Source: Brachybacterium sp036311905
GTDB lineage: Bacteria; Actinomycetota; Actinomycetes; Actinomycetales; Dermabacteraceae
Direction of reading: 5' to 3'
DNA length: 64,000 nt
Assembly: GCF_036311905.1 (NCBI RefSeq)
Contig: NZ_JAZDCH010000002.1
Span: 104,231-168,230 of the forward strand
The notes under the pieces were generated by a model. That model did not search any database, was not told the origin of the DNA, and saw only the letters and a list, made by a program, of their open reading frames with translations. A program made the position numbers and the translations under genes. Every line of letters begins with the position of its first letter. The first letter of the stretch is position 1. Shown piece after piece: positions 32,377-41,106 of this stretch.

Positions 32377-32877
32377 ATGCCGATGACCCTTCCCTTCGAG
32401 ACCGCGGTCGACCGCCACGGCGCGACCGTGCTGCGGGTCTGCCGAGCCGTCCTCGGCCCCGGGCCCGACGCGGAGGACGCCTGGTCCGAGACCTTCCTCG
32501 CCGCGCTCACCGCCTGGCCCCAGCTCCCGGCCGAGACCAACGTCGAGGCGTGGCTCGTCCGCGTCGCGCAGCGCAAGGCGATCGACGTGACGCGTCGTCG
32601 GGCGCGCCATGCCGTCCCCACCGCAGAGTTGCCCGAGCGCGCCTCCTCCCAGGGGGACCCGGGGGAGGGGGACGACCTCTGGACCGCCGTCGCCGCGCTC
32701 CCCGAACGACAGCGTCTCGCCCTCGCCTACCACTATCTCGGCGGGCTACCGCACACCGAGACCGCCGCGCTGATCGGCGGCAGCGCCGACGCCGTCCGCC
32801 GTGCCGCCTCCGACGGCCTGCGCACCCTCCGTCGGCAGTACGCCCCGACAGACCCGAGCACAGGAGACCCTCGATGA
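32377..32877 (+). CDS. ECF-like RNA polymerase sigma factor
   Basis: A 166-residue sigma-70 family protein. Region 2 is visible as DAEDAWSETFLAALTAWPQL, and region 4 as LPERQRLALAYHYLGGLPHTETAALIG. It lacks regions 1 and 3, as in ECF factors. The stop overlaps the start of the next MGMT gene by four bases (ATGA). An alkylation-response role is suggested by its neighbours only. Confidence 0.85.
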   Translation: MPMTLPFETAVDRHGATVLRVCRAVLGPGPDAEDAWSETFLAALTAWPQLPAETNVEAWLVRVAQRKAIDVTRRRARHAVPTAELPERASSQGDPGEGDDLWTAVAALPERQRLALAYHYLGGLPHTETAALIGGSADAVRRAASDGLRTLRRQYAPTDPSTGDPR

Positions 32878-33527
32878 GCTCCCCCCACCCGGCCGACCAT
32901 CCCGCCACCGCACCCCACCCGTCCGTCGACCTCGATCGGGACCTCCCCGTCCCGGGCGCGATGCTGACCGCGCTCCGGGAGCGACTCGCCCGCCGCGCCG
33001 AGGAGGACGGTCTCCTCGACATCGCCTATCGGACGATCGACAGCCCGCTCGGCCCGCTCCTGCTCGCCGCGACCCCCGCCGGGCTGGTCCGGGTCGCCTT
33101 CGCGCTCGAGGACTTCGACGCCGTGCTGAGCTCCCTCGCCGCGACGCTCAGCCCCCGCGTGCTCGAGGCGCCGCGCCGCCTCGACGCGGCCGCCGCCGAG
33201 CTCGAGGAGTACTTCACCGGGACGCGCCGCAGCTTCGACCTGCGGTTGGACCGCTCTCTCTCGAGCGGCTTCCGGCAGCGGGTCCTGGAGCACCTGCCAC
33301 GCATCGCCTACGGCAGCACCCTGTCCTACCGGGAGGTCGCCGAGCTGGTCGGGAACCCCCGGGCCGTGCGCGCCGTCGGCACCGCCTGCGCGACCAACCC
33401 GCTGCCGGTCGTCGTGCCCTGCCATCGTGTGCTGCGCAGCGACGGCCGCCTCGGCGGCTATCTCGGCGGTCTCGCGGCGAAGACCACGCTGCTGGAGCTC
33501 GAGGCGGACGACCGCACCGCGGGCTGA
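32874..33527 (+). CDS. Methylated-DNA-protein cysteine methyltransferase with N-terminal extension
   Basis: A 217-residue MGMT with acceptor Cys183 in PCHRV and the GYLGGLAAK region. About 45 residues before the usual start (from MSSPHPADHP, then an AMLTALRERLARRAEEDG helix) are extra compared with the paralogue at 31802. The extension is helical and could bind the sigma factor encoded just upstream. Coupling by a four-base overlap supports a joint function. Confidence 0.85.
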   Translation: MSSPHPADHPATAPHPSVDLDRDLPVPGAMLTALRERLARRAEEDGLLDIAYRTIDSPLGPLLLAATPAGLVRVAFALEDFDAVLSSLAATLSPRVLEAPRRLDAAAAELEEYFTGTRRSFDLRLDRSLSSGFRQRVLEHLPRIAYGSTLSYREVAELVGNPRAVRAVGTACATNPLPVVVPCHRVLRSDGRLGGYLGGLAAKTTLLELEADDRTAG

Positions 33528-33568
33528 CACACTGCCCGGAGCACCCCGAGAGAGCAGAGGACCCGCCG

Positions 33569-34228
33569 ATGAGCACGCCAGACCCCGCGACCCCCGAGCC
33601 GACCCGCGATCGCTCCGCCGGCCCGGCGGCGGACGGCACCGGCCTGGTGCGCGGCGAGGACGGCCTGGCCCGACCGGTCTGGGCGAGCACGGACGCGCTG
33701 CTGCGCGAGTACTACGACACCGAATGGGGGATGCCCGTCCGTGACGAGCAGGGCCTCTTCGAGCGGATCAGCCTCGAGGCCTTCCAGGCGGGTCTCTCGT
33801 GGGCGACGATCCTGCGCAAGCGGCCCGCCTTCCGCACCGCCTTCGCCGGCTTCGACCCCGAGGCGGTGGCGCGCTTCGACGAACCCGACGTCGGCCGTCT
33901 CCTCGGGGACGCCGGGATCGTCCGCAACCGCGCCAAGATCCTCGCGACGATCACCAACGCGAACGCGACCCTGAGGCTGCGGGAGAAGGGCGGGCTCGTC
34001 GACCTGGTGTGGTCCTTCCAGCCCGCGGACACGCCGCGCCCGAGGACGCCCGCTGAGGTCCCGACCGCATCGGCCGAGTCCATCGCGCTGTCCAAGGCCC
34101 TGCGGAAGGAGGGGTTCGCCTTCGTCGGACCGACGACGATGTTCGCCCTCATGGAGGCGATCGGCATCGTGGACACGCACCTGCTCGGCGCGCACCGGCG
34201 CGGCACGTCCGGGGTCTGGCCAGCGTGA
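33569..34228 (+). CDS. tag: DNA-3-methyladenine glycosylase I
   Basis: A 219-residue Tag-family glycosylase. The conserved EYYDTEWGMPVRDEQGLFE and LEAFQAGLSWATILRKR are seen, as is GFAFVGPTTMFALMEAIG. Family Tag enzymes bind zinc with a Cys, His set at the ends; the usual CxW start is replaced here by PVWASTDALL, so zinc binding may be lost. It excises 3-methyladenine. It is followed by alkA with a GTGA overlap. Confidence 0.88.
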   Translation: MSTPDPATPEPTRDRSAGPAADGTGLVRGEDGLARPVWASTDALLREYYDTEWGMPVRDEQGLFERISLEAFQAGLSWATILRKRPAFRTAFAGFDPEAVARFDEPDVGRLLGDAGIVRNRAKILATITNANATLRLREKGGLVDLVWSFQPADTPRPRTPAEVPTASAESIALSKALRKEGFAFVGPTTMFALMEAIGIVDTHLLGAHRRGTSGVWPA

Positions 34229-35118
34229 GCGACGCCGACGCCCTGCTCCTCACCGCGGAGGGTCCCGTCGACATGGCCGCCGCCCTCGCCACGGTGCGCG
34301 CGCACGCGATCGACGGGCTGCACCGTCTCGAGGCGGGCACGGGCACGCTCACCCGGCGCCTCACGGTCGCGGGCGACAGCTTCCCGATCACGTTGCACTT
34401 CGTCCCCGACGGCGTCGCGCTGCGCGTCGAGACGCGGGACGAGGGCGTGCGCTCGGTGGTCGCCGCGAGGGTGCGGCGCTGGTTCGACCTCGACACCCCG
34501 ATCGAGCCGATCGACGCCCTGCTGGGACGGGATCCGCTGTTCGCCGAGCGGGTCCGGGCGCGGCCCGGCGTCCGCCTCACCCGCTTCGCCTCGCCCTTCG
34601 AGGCGGCGGTGCTCATCGTCCTCGGCCAGCAGGTCTCGCTCGCCGCCGGCCGGGTCTTCGCCGGGCGCCTGATCGCGGCGCACGGCATCCGGCCGAAGGG
34701 CGAGGAGACGGTGGGCGACGAGACGATGGGCGCGCTCCGCGATCTCCCCGCTCCTGCGGTGCTCGCCGCGGTCCCCGTCGACGAGCTGCGCGAGCAGGTC
34801 GGGCTGACCCGCGGCCGAGCCCGCACCCTCCACGAGGTGGCCGCCCTGTTCGCGGAGGCAGGGATCGATCCGTCCACGGGTGCAGAGCCGCTCCCGCCCC
34901 GCGAGGCACTGCACGCCCTGCACGGCGTCGGACCCTGGACCCTGGACTGCCTCGCGATCCGCGCGGGAGAGGACCGGGACGCGTTCCCCGCGACCGACGC
35001 CGTGCTCCGGCGCGCGCTCGCCGCGGAGCCGAGAGAGCGATCCGCCGCGCCGTCGGCCGAGCGGTGGAGCCCATATCGCAGCTACGCGACCGCGAGGCTG
35101 TGGGCCGCCACCTCCTGA
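34225..35118 (+). CDS. alkA: DNA-3-methyladenine glycosylase II (HhH-GPD)
   Basis: A 297-residue enzyme with an N-terminal AlkA-like domain and a helix-hairpin-helix glycosylase domain. LHALHGVGPWTLDCLAIR (about residues 230-247) is the hairpin, followed by the catalytic Asp in FPATDAVLRRAL. The GTG start overlaps the stop of tag. It removes a range of alkylated purines and ends the alkylation-repair run. Confidence 0.9.
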   Translation: MSDADALLLTAEGPVDMAAALATVRAHAIDGLHRLEAGTGTLTRRLTVAGDSFPITLHFVPDGVALRVETRDEGVRSVVAARVRRWFDLDTPIEPIDALLGRDPLFAERVRARPGVRLTRFASPFEAAVLIVLGQQVSLAAGRVFAGRLIAAHGIRPKGEETVGDETMGALRDLPAPAVLAAVPVDELREQVGLTRGRARTLHEVAALFAEAGIDPSTGAEPLPPREALHALHGVGPWTLDCLAIRAGEDRDAFPATDAVLRRALAAEPRERSAAPSAERWSPYRSYATARLWAATS

Positions 35119-35157
35119 GGTGCCGCACGCCCGCAGCCGACGGCCGGGCTCACGAGG

Positions 35158-35931
35158 TCAGCGGAAGCGCTGCACCGCGAGCGGGTTCGCCTCGGCGAGC
35201 TCCCGGATCGGCTCGTGCTCGGTGCGGGAGAGCACCTCGGCGAGGGTGCCGCTCGCCAGCAGCCGCCCCTGGCCGAGGAAGGCGATCTGCGGGCAGAGCC
35301 GCTGCAGCAGCTCCACGTCGTGCGAGGCGATCAGGGTCCCGATGCCGAGCCGCTCGATCGTCCCGGCGAGCCGACGCGCGATCTCGACCCGGGTCGCGGG
35401 ATCCACGGCGGTCAGCGGCTCGTCCAGGAGCAGCAGCTCCGGACGGGTGGCGAGCGCGGCGGCGAGGGATACGCGCTGGGTCTCCCCGCCGGAGAGAGTG
35501 CGCATGGTGCGGGGGAGGAATCCCTCGGGCAGTCCCACCGATTCCAGCAGCTCGGCGGGGGAGACGGCATGGGTGCGTCCGCCCTTGCGGGCCTCCTTCG
35601 CGGCGAGCTCGAGCCGGGAGCCGACGGTCTCCCGCGGGTCCACGATCGTCATCGCGTACTGGGAGACGGAGCGGACCGCCGCGCGGAAGCGCCGTTTGTC
35701 CTTCCCCCGCAGTCGGCTGACGTCCCGGCCCTCCCACGTGACGCGCCCGTGGCTCGGCCGGTGCTCCCCGGCGAGCACGGCGAGCAGCGTCGTCTTCCCC
35801 GAGCCGGAGTCGCCGAGCAGTCCGAGCGGCGGCCTGCCCGCGGTGAGCTCGAGGTCCACGCCCTCGAGCACGGTCTCTCCCGGGTACCCGGCGTGGACGG
35901 CGGTGGCGACGAGGCTGGTGGGAGGAGGCAT
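35158..35931 (-). CDS. ABC transporter ATP-binding protein (DppF/phosphonate-like)
   Basis: A 257-residue ATPase with Walker A GDSGSGKTTLL (about 38-48), signature LSGGETQRVSL and Walker B LLLLDEPLTAVD. The H-loop is IASHDVELL. No permease gene is adjacent, so it may work with a distant complex. The start is ATG 35931. The order of motifs resembles oligopeptide or nickel transport ATPases; the substrate is not clear. Confidence 0.85.
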   Translation of the reverse strand: MPPPTSLVATAVHAGYPGETVLEGVDLELTAGRPPLGLLGDSGSGKTTLLAVLAGEHRPSHGRVTWEGRDVSRLRGKDKRRFRAAVRSVSQYAMTIVDPRETVGSRLELAAKEARKGGRTHAVSPAELLESVGLPEGFLPRTMRTLSGGETQRVSLAAALATRPELLLLDEPLTAVDPATRVEIARRLAGTIERLGIGTLIASHDVELLQRLCPQIAFLGQGRLLASGTLAEVLSRTEHEPIRELAEANPLAVQRFR

Positions 35932-36076
35932 AGGAGGCTTTCTCGCGGAATGACGGGCCAGGGGCACTGTAGCCACCCCGACTGGACCGGCGCGGGGAGT
36001 GCCACCTCCCGGCGGACGGCGCGGGACGCGCCCGCCACGCGGCGTCGACCGCCGCGGCGGCCCGGCCCGACGAGGG

Positions 36077-37063
36077 TCAGTCCACGGGATCGCCCTGAAG
36101 GAACGAGCGCAGCAACCGGGCGATCTCCTGGGCGGGGGCGTCATCGTGGGTCCCGCCCTGCATCGCCCGCACCGTCTTCTCCCGGACGGCGAGGTTCAGC
36201 ACGAGTCCGAGCATCGCCCTGCTCGCGAACGCGGGGTCGAGGCCGCGGCGGAGCATCCCGCTCTCGCCGTAGGCGGCGAAGCACTGCTCGAGGACGTGCT
36301 CGTGGACACGGCGCAGTCGTGCGGTGCGCAGACGTCCGGGATGGTCCCCGCTGACGGTCTCCGCGACGAGCGTGGCCAGGAGCCGTACCGGCAGCGAGCT
36401 CGGGTGCCACGCCGCGGTGAGGGCCTGCAGGAGCGACTCGGGGCGGTCCGTGAGCTGCCCGAGCTCCTCGAGCGCCTGCTGCGCGCAGTCCTCGAGCCCG
36501 TCGAGGACGGCATGGAGCAGGCTGGCCTTCGAGGGGAAGTGGTGCATCAGTCCCGGATGCGAGATGCCGATGTGAGCGGCGATGTCGCGCAGGCTCGACC
36601 CGTGGTAACCGTGCTCGGCGATCATCTCCGCGGCACCGTCGAGGATCTCCTCCCGTCGACCGCGCGGCGCGAGTCCGCGGCGGGCGCGCTCGGGGAGGGC
36701 GGCGGCGTCCACGTCCCCGCCGGGGTCCCTCGGAGCCGACGGTTCCGACCTCTCCGCGGTCGGGGCGGCCGGAGCGAGCGGGCAGGCCGGGAGTTCGTCG
36801 GGGACCTGGACGCTCAGGGGCGCGATCTGCTCCGGGTCGGCGAGGTCGATCGCCCGGCGCAGGGAGAGGAGCCCGTCGAGGTCGACGTGCTGCGCCCCCA
36901 GGAGATCGAGCGCGATGCGCGGCACCGGATCGAGCGCCCGTGCCTGGGCGAGGACGGGGAGCAAGGAGGCGTAGGTCCGGGCGGTGAGGCAGCCCTCGAT
37001 CGCGAGGACCACCTCGTGGAGGTCCAGATCGACGCGGACCGTCACCGAGAGGACGTGGGTCAT
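36077..37063 (-). CDS. STAS-like domain fused to a TetR-family regulator
   Basis: A 328-residue protein. Residues 1-95 resemble an anti-sigma-antagonist STAS domain (VLAIEGCLTARTY, then RIALDLLGAQHVDLDGLLSL). A 40-residue linker leads to a TetR domain with SSLRDIAAHIGISHPGLMHHF and a C-terminal ligand domain. The TetR half is paralogous to the protein at 42536-43258. STAS-TetR joining is unusual. The ATG 37063 start gives one frame with no internal Shine-Dalgarno evident. Confidence 0.8.
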   Translation of the reverse strand: MTHVLSVTVRVDLDLHEVVLAIEGCLTARTYASLLPVLAQARALDPVPRIALDLLGAQHVDLDGLLSLRRAIDLADPEQIAPLSVQVPDELPACPLAPAAPTAERSEPSAPRDPGGDVDAAALPERARRGLAPRGRREEILDGAAEMIAEHGYHGSSLRDIAAHIGISHPGLMHHFPSKASLLHAVLDGLEDCAQQALEELGQLTDRPESLLQALTAAWHPSSLPVRLLATLVAETVSGDHPGRLRTARLRRVHEHVLEQCFAAYGESGMLRRGLDPAFASRAMLGLVLNLAVREKTVRAMQGGTHDDAPAQEIARLLRSFLQGDPVD

Positions 37064-37149
37064 GGGAGGAGGCCGTTCCGTGCGCGCTGACGAAGAGGCC
37101 TCCTGCTAGACCTCTCGGTGAGCCTAGCCCACCCCGGAACGACCCGCTC

Positions 37150-37884
37150 CTACGCGTCGAAGGAGGTGCGCGCGGGCGCGGAGCCCACCGAGGCGACGAG
37201 CGTCGCGGCCAGGTCGCGCAGCGCGACGTTGCGGTGGTTCGAGGCGCTCTTGAGGATGCCGATCGCCTCCTCCTGGCTGCACCGGTTGCGGCCCATGAGG
37301 ATCCCCACCGCGAGGTCGATCACCGTGCGCGACTCCATCGCCGCACGCAGGTCCCGGGCCGTCTCGGAGTGCAGCGCCTGGCGCACCGCGAGGCGCATCG
37401 CGCTCGAGGCCTGCTCCACCTGCAGCGCGATCGACTCGACTGTCACGGGGTCGAAGTCGTGCGGCGTGGCCGAATAGACGTTCAGGCCCGCCTTCGCGTC
37501 GTCCTCCAGATCGAAGGGAAGCCCGAGCACGGCTCTGACCCCCTGCTCCTGCGCGGCGGCGGCATAGTCGGGCCAGCGGCCGTCGCTGCGCAGGTCGCCC
37601 GCTCGGATCACCGTGTTCTCGCGGATGGCGGTCATGCACGGCCCGTCGGTGAAGCTGTTCTGCAGCTCGTCGAGAGCCAGCGCCTGAGGGCCGGACGAGG
37701 CGGCGGTGGCGGCCTTGCGCTCCCTCAACAGGCTGACCGCGCACCAGCGGTCCGGACCTCCCAGCGAGAGCTGCCGGGCGAGCAGATCGGTGAAGTCCTG
37801 GAGGAAGTCCTGGATGTCAGGGTTCTGGAGCAGGAGCGACTGCATAGTGCTCACGGAGACGTCGTTCTCGGAATCGTCGAGCAC
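37150..37884 (-). CDS. GAF-ANTAR domain regulator
   Basis: A 244-residue protein. The GAF domain covers about residues 20-165 (WCAVSLL, then GPCMTAIREN and VLGLPF). The C-terminal ANTAR RNA-binding domain covers about 180-235 (VIDLAVGILMGRNRCSQEEAIGIL). Such proteins bind RNA hairpins and act in antitermination in response to a small molecule. The GTG start at 37884 is preceded by GAGGA. A 37-residue gene lies just upstream. Confidence 0.88.
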   Translation of the reverse strand: MLDDSENDVSVSTMQSLLLQNPDIQDFLQDFTDLLARQLSLGGPDRWCAVSLLRERKAATAASSGPQALALDELQNSFTDGPCMTAIRENTVIRAGDLRSDGRWPDYAAAAQEQGVRAVLGLPFDLEDDAKAGLNVYSATPHDFDPVTVESIALQVEQASSAMRLAVRQALHSETARDLRAAMESRTVIDLAVGILMGRNRCSQEEAIGILKSASNHRNVALRDLAATLVASVGSAPARTSFDA

Positions 37885-37917
37885 GGCACGTCCTCTCTCG
37901 TCGAAGGGGGTGGCGGG

Positions 37918-38031
37918 TCAGTGGGCGCCCAGGCGCCGCGCGTTCGAGAGGCACTGCTCCACGAACCAGATCAGGTCGTAGTCCCGGTCCCTCGTGCCGG
38001 TGATCCTTCCACCGTCTTCGGCATGATGCAT
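37918..38031 (-). CDS. 37-residue protein upstream of the GAF-ANTAR gene
   Basis: A short leftward frame from ATG 38031 ending TGA 37918. The core DYDLIWFVEQCLSNARRL resembles short conserved peptides found in actinobacteria. GAGGGAG lies 6 bases before the ATG, and an alternative ATG at 38037 is too close to it. It lies 34 bases upstream of the regulator gene, so it is probably in the same transcript. The function is unknown. Confidence 0.6.
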   Translation of the reverse strand: MHHAEDGGRITGTRDRDYDLIWFVEQCLSNARRLGAH

Positions 38032-38288
38032 GATCATCTCCCTCGTCGGTCGTCAGCCGATGGTCTGGGCCCGTCGTCGGAGCAGGGCCCGCGGAGCCAT
38101 CCCACGACTCGGCGTCGGGGCGGTCAACAGATCGAGGCGCCCCTGCAGGTCGCAGGGCAGGACCGATCGTCCGGCTCTGCGCGGGACTCGCTGAGTAGGA
38201 TCGAGCGCACGAGGGCCGAGCCCCGGGATTGGGCGATGGCTCTGCTGCTGGCAGCGGGCGGAGGCACTGCGGAGACGGAGGTGCAGGC

Positions 38289-38777
38289 ATGATCCTTTCC
38301 CGACGGATCCGGGTGCTGCTCGCGGTCGCGACGGCGATGGTCCTGCTGACCAGTTGCCAGGGCGCCTTCCCCGCGGATTCCCAGGGCACCCTCGAGCGTG
38401 CCCGCGAGGGCGTGCTGAGGGTCGGCGTCAGCGAGAACCCCCCGTGGACTGTCGTGGCACCCGACGGGACCGTCAGCGGTTCGGAAGTCGAGCTCGTCAC
38501 CGACTACGCCGAGTCGATCGACGCCGCCGTCGAGTGGGTGCCCGCCGGGGAGAGCACCCTGGCGGCGATGATGCGGGAGGGACAGCTCGACGTGGTCGTC
38601 GGCGGACTCGCCTCCGATGTCCCGTGGACCTCCGAGATCGCCACGACGCGCCCCTATACGACGACCACCGGTCCCGACGGCAGGGAGGTCAGGATCGTCC
38701 TCGGGGTGAGGCCGGGGGAGAACGCGCTGATGATCGACATCGAGCGATTCCTCGCCGAGCGCGGGGGAGAGCTGTGA
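38289..38777 (+). CDS. Lipoprotein resembling a short family-3 solute-binding protein
   Basis: A 162-residue lipoprotein with lipobox LLTSC (Cys18). LRVGVSENPPWTVVAPDGTVSGSEVELV is a typical start of a family-3 amino-acid-type binding domain, and LDVVVGGLASD follows. The domain is shorter than usual (about 220 residues), so only the first lobe and hinge may be present. It overlaps the cation-transporter gene by four bases, an unusual partner. Confidence 0.78.
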   Translation: MILSRRIRVLLAVATAMVLLTSCQGAFPADSQGTLERAREGVLRVGVSENPPWTVVAPDGTVSGSEVELVTDYAESIDAAVEWVPAGESTLAAMMREGQLDVVVGGLASDVPWTSEIATTRPYTTTTGPDGREVRIVLGVRPGENALMIDIERFLAERGGEL

Positions 38778-39805
38778 CCGGCTCCGACGGAGAGGGCGGC
38801 GAGGAGGCGACGGGCTCCGGCCACGACGCCTTCGGCGAGGAGCAGCGGGACGCCCTGCGCCGCGCCACCCGCCTGGAATGGCTCACGCTCGCCTGGATGT
38901 CGGCGACCGTCGTCCTGGTCGGGCTGGTCGCCGGGCAGTCCCAGGCGATGCGGGCGGCCTGGGCGGAGGACCTGCTCTCGCTTCTGCCCCCGATCGCCTT
39001 CCTCGTCGCGGTGCGTCGGATCCGCCAGACGCCCGACCGCCGGCATCCCTACGGCCACCACCGCTCGATCGGGGTCGCCCATCTGGTCGCCGCGCTGGCG
39101 CTGATCGCGATGGGCGCCTATCTCGCGATCGACTCGGCGATGACCTTGGTGACCGTCGAGCGACCCCCGATGGGCCTCACAATCCTCGGGGGCCACGCGA
39201 TCTGGTCCGGCTGGCTGATGATCGCCGTGATGGCGGTGACCAGCATCGGCCCGGTGTTCCTCGGGTACAAGAAGCTCGCACTCTCCGAGACGCTTCACGA
39301 CAAGGTGCTGTACGCCGATGCCGACATGAGCAAGGCCGACTGGTCCACCGCGGTCGCCACCATCGCCGGTGTGATCGGGGTGGGGCTCGGGCTCTGGTGG
39401 GCGGATGCGACCGCCGCGCTGCTGGTGTCCGTCTCGATCCTGCATGACGGGGTGAAGAACCTTCGCAGCTCGATCGGCGGGCTCACCGATGCCGAGGCGC
39501 GGACCTTCGACGACTCCGCACCGCATCCGCTGACGCGCCGGATCGAGGAGCAGGCGGAGGAGGAGTCCTGGGTGGGGGAGGCCTCGGCCCGGGTCCGCGA
39601 CGAGGGGCACGTCTTCCATGCCGAGGTGTTCGTGGTCCCCGCCTCGGGGATCGAGCCGAGCCTCGACCGGATCGCCGCGCTGCGCGACCGGATCCAGGAG
39701 CTCGACTGGAAGGTGCACGACGTCGTCATCGCCCCCGTTCCCGAGCTGCCGCCGACGCAGACCTTTCGGTCGACACTGCGGACGGGGGCCGACGGTGCCC
39801 CCTAG
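38774..39805 (+). CDS. Cation diffusion facilitator family transporter
   Basis: A 343-residue protein with six helices. The CDF metal-binding places are seen in helix 2 (SLLPPIAFL), helix 5 (DADMSKADWSTA) and RHPYGHHRS between helices 2 and 3. Standard HxxxD/DxxxD patterns are partly altered, so the metal is uncertain. The GTG start at 38774 overlaps the binding protein stop. The C-terminal cytoplasmic domain is present. Confidence 0.85.
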   Translation: MTGSDGEGGEEATGSGHDAFGEEQRDALRRATRLEWLTLAWMSATVVLVGLVAGQSQAMRAAWAEDLLSLLPPIAFLVAVRRIRQTPDRRHPYGHHRSIGVAHLVAALALIAMGAYLAIDSAMTLVTVERPPMGLTILGGHAIWSGWLMIAVMAVTSIGPVFLGYKKLALSETLHDKVLYADADMSKADWSTAVATIAGVIGVGLGLWWADATAALLVSVSILHDGVKNLRSSIGGLTDAEARTFDDSAPHPLTRRIEEQAEEESWVGEASARVRDEGHVFHAEVFVVPASGIEPSLDRIAALRDRIQELDWKVHDVVIAPVPELPPTQTFRSTLRTGADGAP

Positions 39806-39847
39806 GGTGGAATGAAAGCCGCGGCATCACCACCGGAAGGCGGGACC

Positions 39848-41053
39848 ATGAGAGCAGTGACCTGGCAGGGCAACGAGCACGTGAGCGTCGAGACCGTGCC
39901 CGACCCGATCCTCCAGCAGCCCACCGATGCGATCGTCCGCATCACCTCCACCGCTATATGCGGCTCCGACCTCCACCTGTACTCGGTGCTCGGACCGTTC
40001 ATGACACCCGGCGACATCATCGGCCACGAGCCGATGGGGATCGTCGAGGAGGTCGGCTCCGAGGTGACCGGGGTGCGCCCCGGGGACCGGGTCGTCGTCC
40101 CCTTCACGATCTCCTGCGGGCACTGCGCCATGTGCGGGCAGGGGCTCCCCTCCCAGTGCGAGACCACGCAGGTGACCGAGCGCGGCACGGGAGCCGCGCT
40201 ACTGGGCTATTCGAAGCTCTACGGCCAGGTCCCCGGCGGTCAGGCCGAGCACCTGCGGGTGCCGCACGCCGACTACGGTCTGATGAAGGTCGGCACTGAG
40301 CTGCCCGACGACAACTACCTCTTCCTCAGCGACATCCTCCCCACCGCGTGGCAGGCCGTGCAGTACGCCGGTGTTCCGGCGCACCGCACCCTCGCGGTGA
40401 TCGGCCTGGGACCTGTCGGCCAGCTATCGGCCCGGATCGGGCGTCACCTGGGGGCCCGGGTGTTCGGCATCGATCCCGTCCCCGAGCGCCGGGCCATGGC
40501 CGAGCGTCACGGCATCGAGGTGCTGGACCTGACCGAGGACACCGTCGGCGAGATCCGCGAGCGCACCCAGGGACGAGGGCCCGACGCCGTCGTCGACGCC
40601 GTGGGTATGGAGGCCGAGGGCAGCCCGGTCGCCGGTCTCGCCCAGACCCTCGCCGGCAAGCTTCCCGACGCGGTCGCGCAGCCGCTCATGGAGCGCGCCG
40701 GGGTGGATCGGCTCGCTGCCCTGCACACCGCCATCGACCTGGTCCGGCGCGGCGGCACCGTGTCCCTCGCCGGCGTCTACGGCGGTGCGGCCAGCCCGAT
40801 GCCGCTGCTGACCATGTTCGACAAGCAGCTCCAGCTGCGCATGGGCCAGTGCAACGTGCGGGTCTGGACCGACACGCTGCTGCCGCTGGTCGAGGATCCC
40901 GCGGACCCGCTGGGCGTCGGCGACCTGGTCACCCATCGGCTCCCCCTGGACGAGGCGGCCGCAGGTTACGACCTCTTCCAGCGCAAGCACGATGGCTGCA
41001 TCAAGGTCGTCCTCGACCCCACGATCCCCGCGGCTCCCACGCCCGCCCTCTGA
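39848..41053 (+). CDS. Zinc-dependent alcohol/formaldehyde dehydrogenase
   Basis: A 401-residue medium-chain dehydrogenase. The catalytic-zinc ligand region is ICGSDLH with the GHEPMG block; the structural-zinc cysteines lie in SCGHCAMCGQGLPSQC; and the NAD fold is VIGLGPVGQLSARIG. It resembles glutathione-independent formaldehyde dehydrogenases. ATG 39848 is preceded by AAGGCGGGAC. An SDR gene follows. Confidence 0.9.
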   Translation: MRAVTWQGNEHVSVETVPDPILQQPTDAIVRITSTAICGSDLHLYSVLGPFMTPGDIIGHEPMGIVEEVGSEVTGVRPGDRVVVPFTISCGHCAMCGQGLPSQCETTQVTERGTGAALLGYSKLYGQVPGGQAEHLRVPHADYGLMKVGTELPDDNYLFLSDILPTAWQAVQYAGVPAHRTLAVIGLGPVGQLSARIGRHLGARVFGIDPVPERRAMAERHGIEVLDLTEDTVGEIRERTQGRGPDAVVDAVGMEAEGSPVAGLAQTLAGKLPDAVAQPLMERAGVDRLAALHTAIDLVRRGGTVSLAGVYGGAASPMPLLTMFDKQLQLRMGQCNVRVWTDTLLPLVEDPADPLGVGDLVTHRLPLDEAAAGYDLFQRKHDGCIKVVLDPTIPAAPTPAL

Positions 41054-41106
41054 ACCGCCGCCGGCCCACCGCCGCGGACACCAGCCACCGATCCCGAGGA
41101 TGACCC

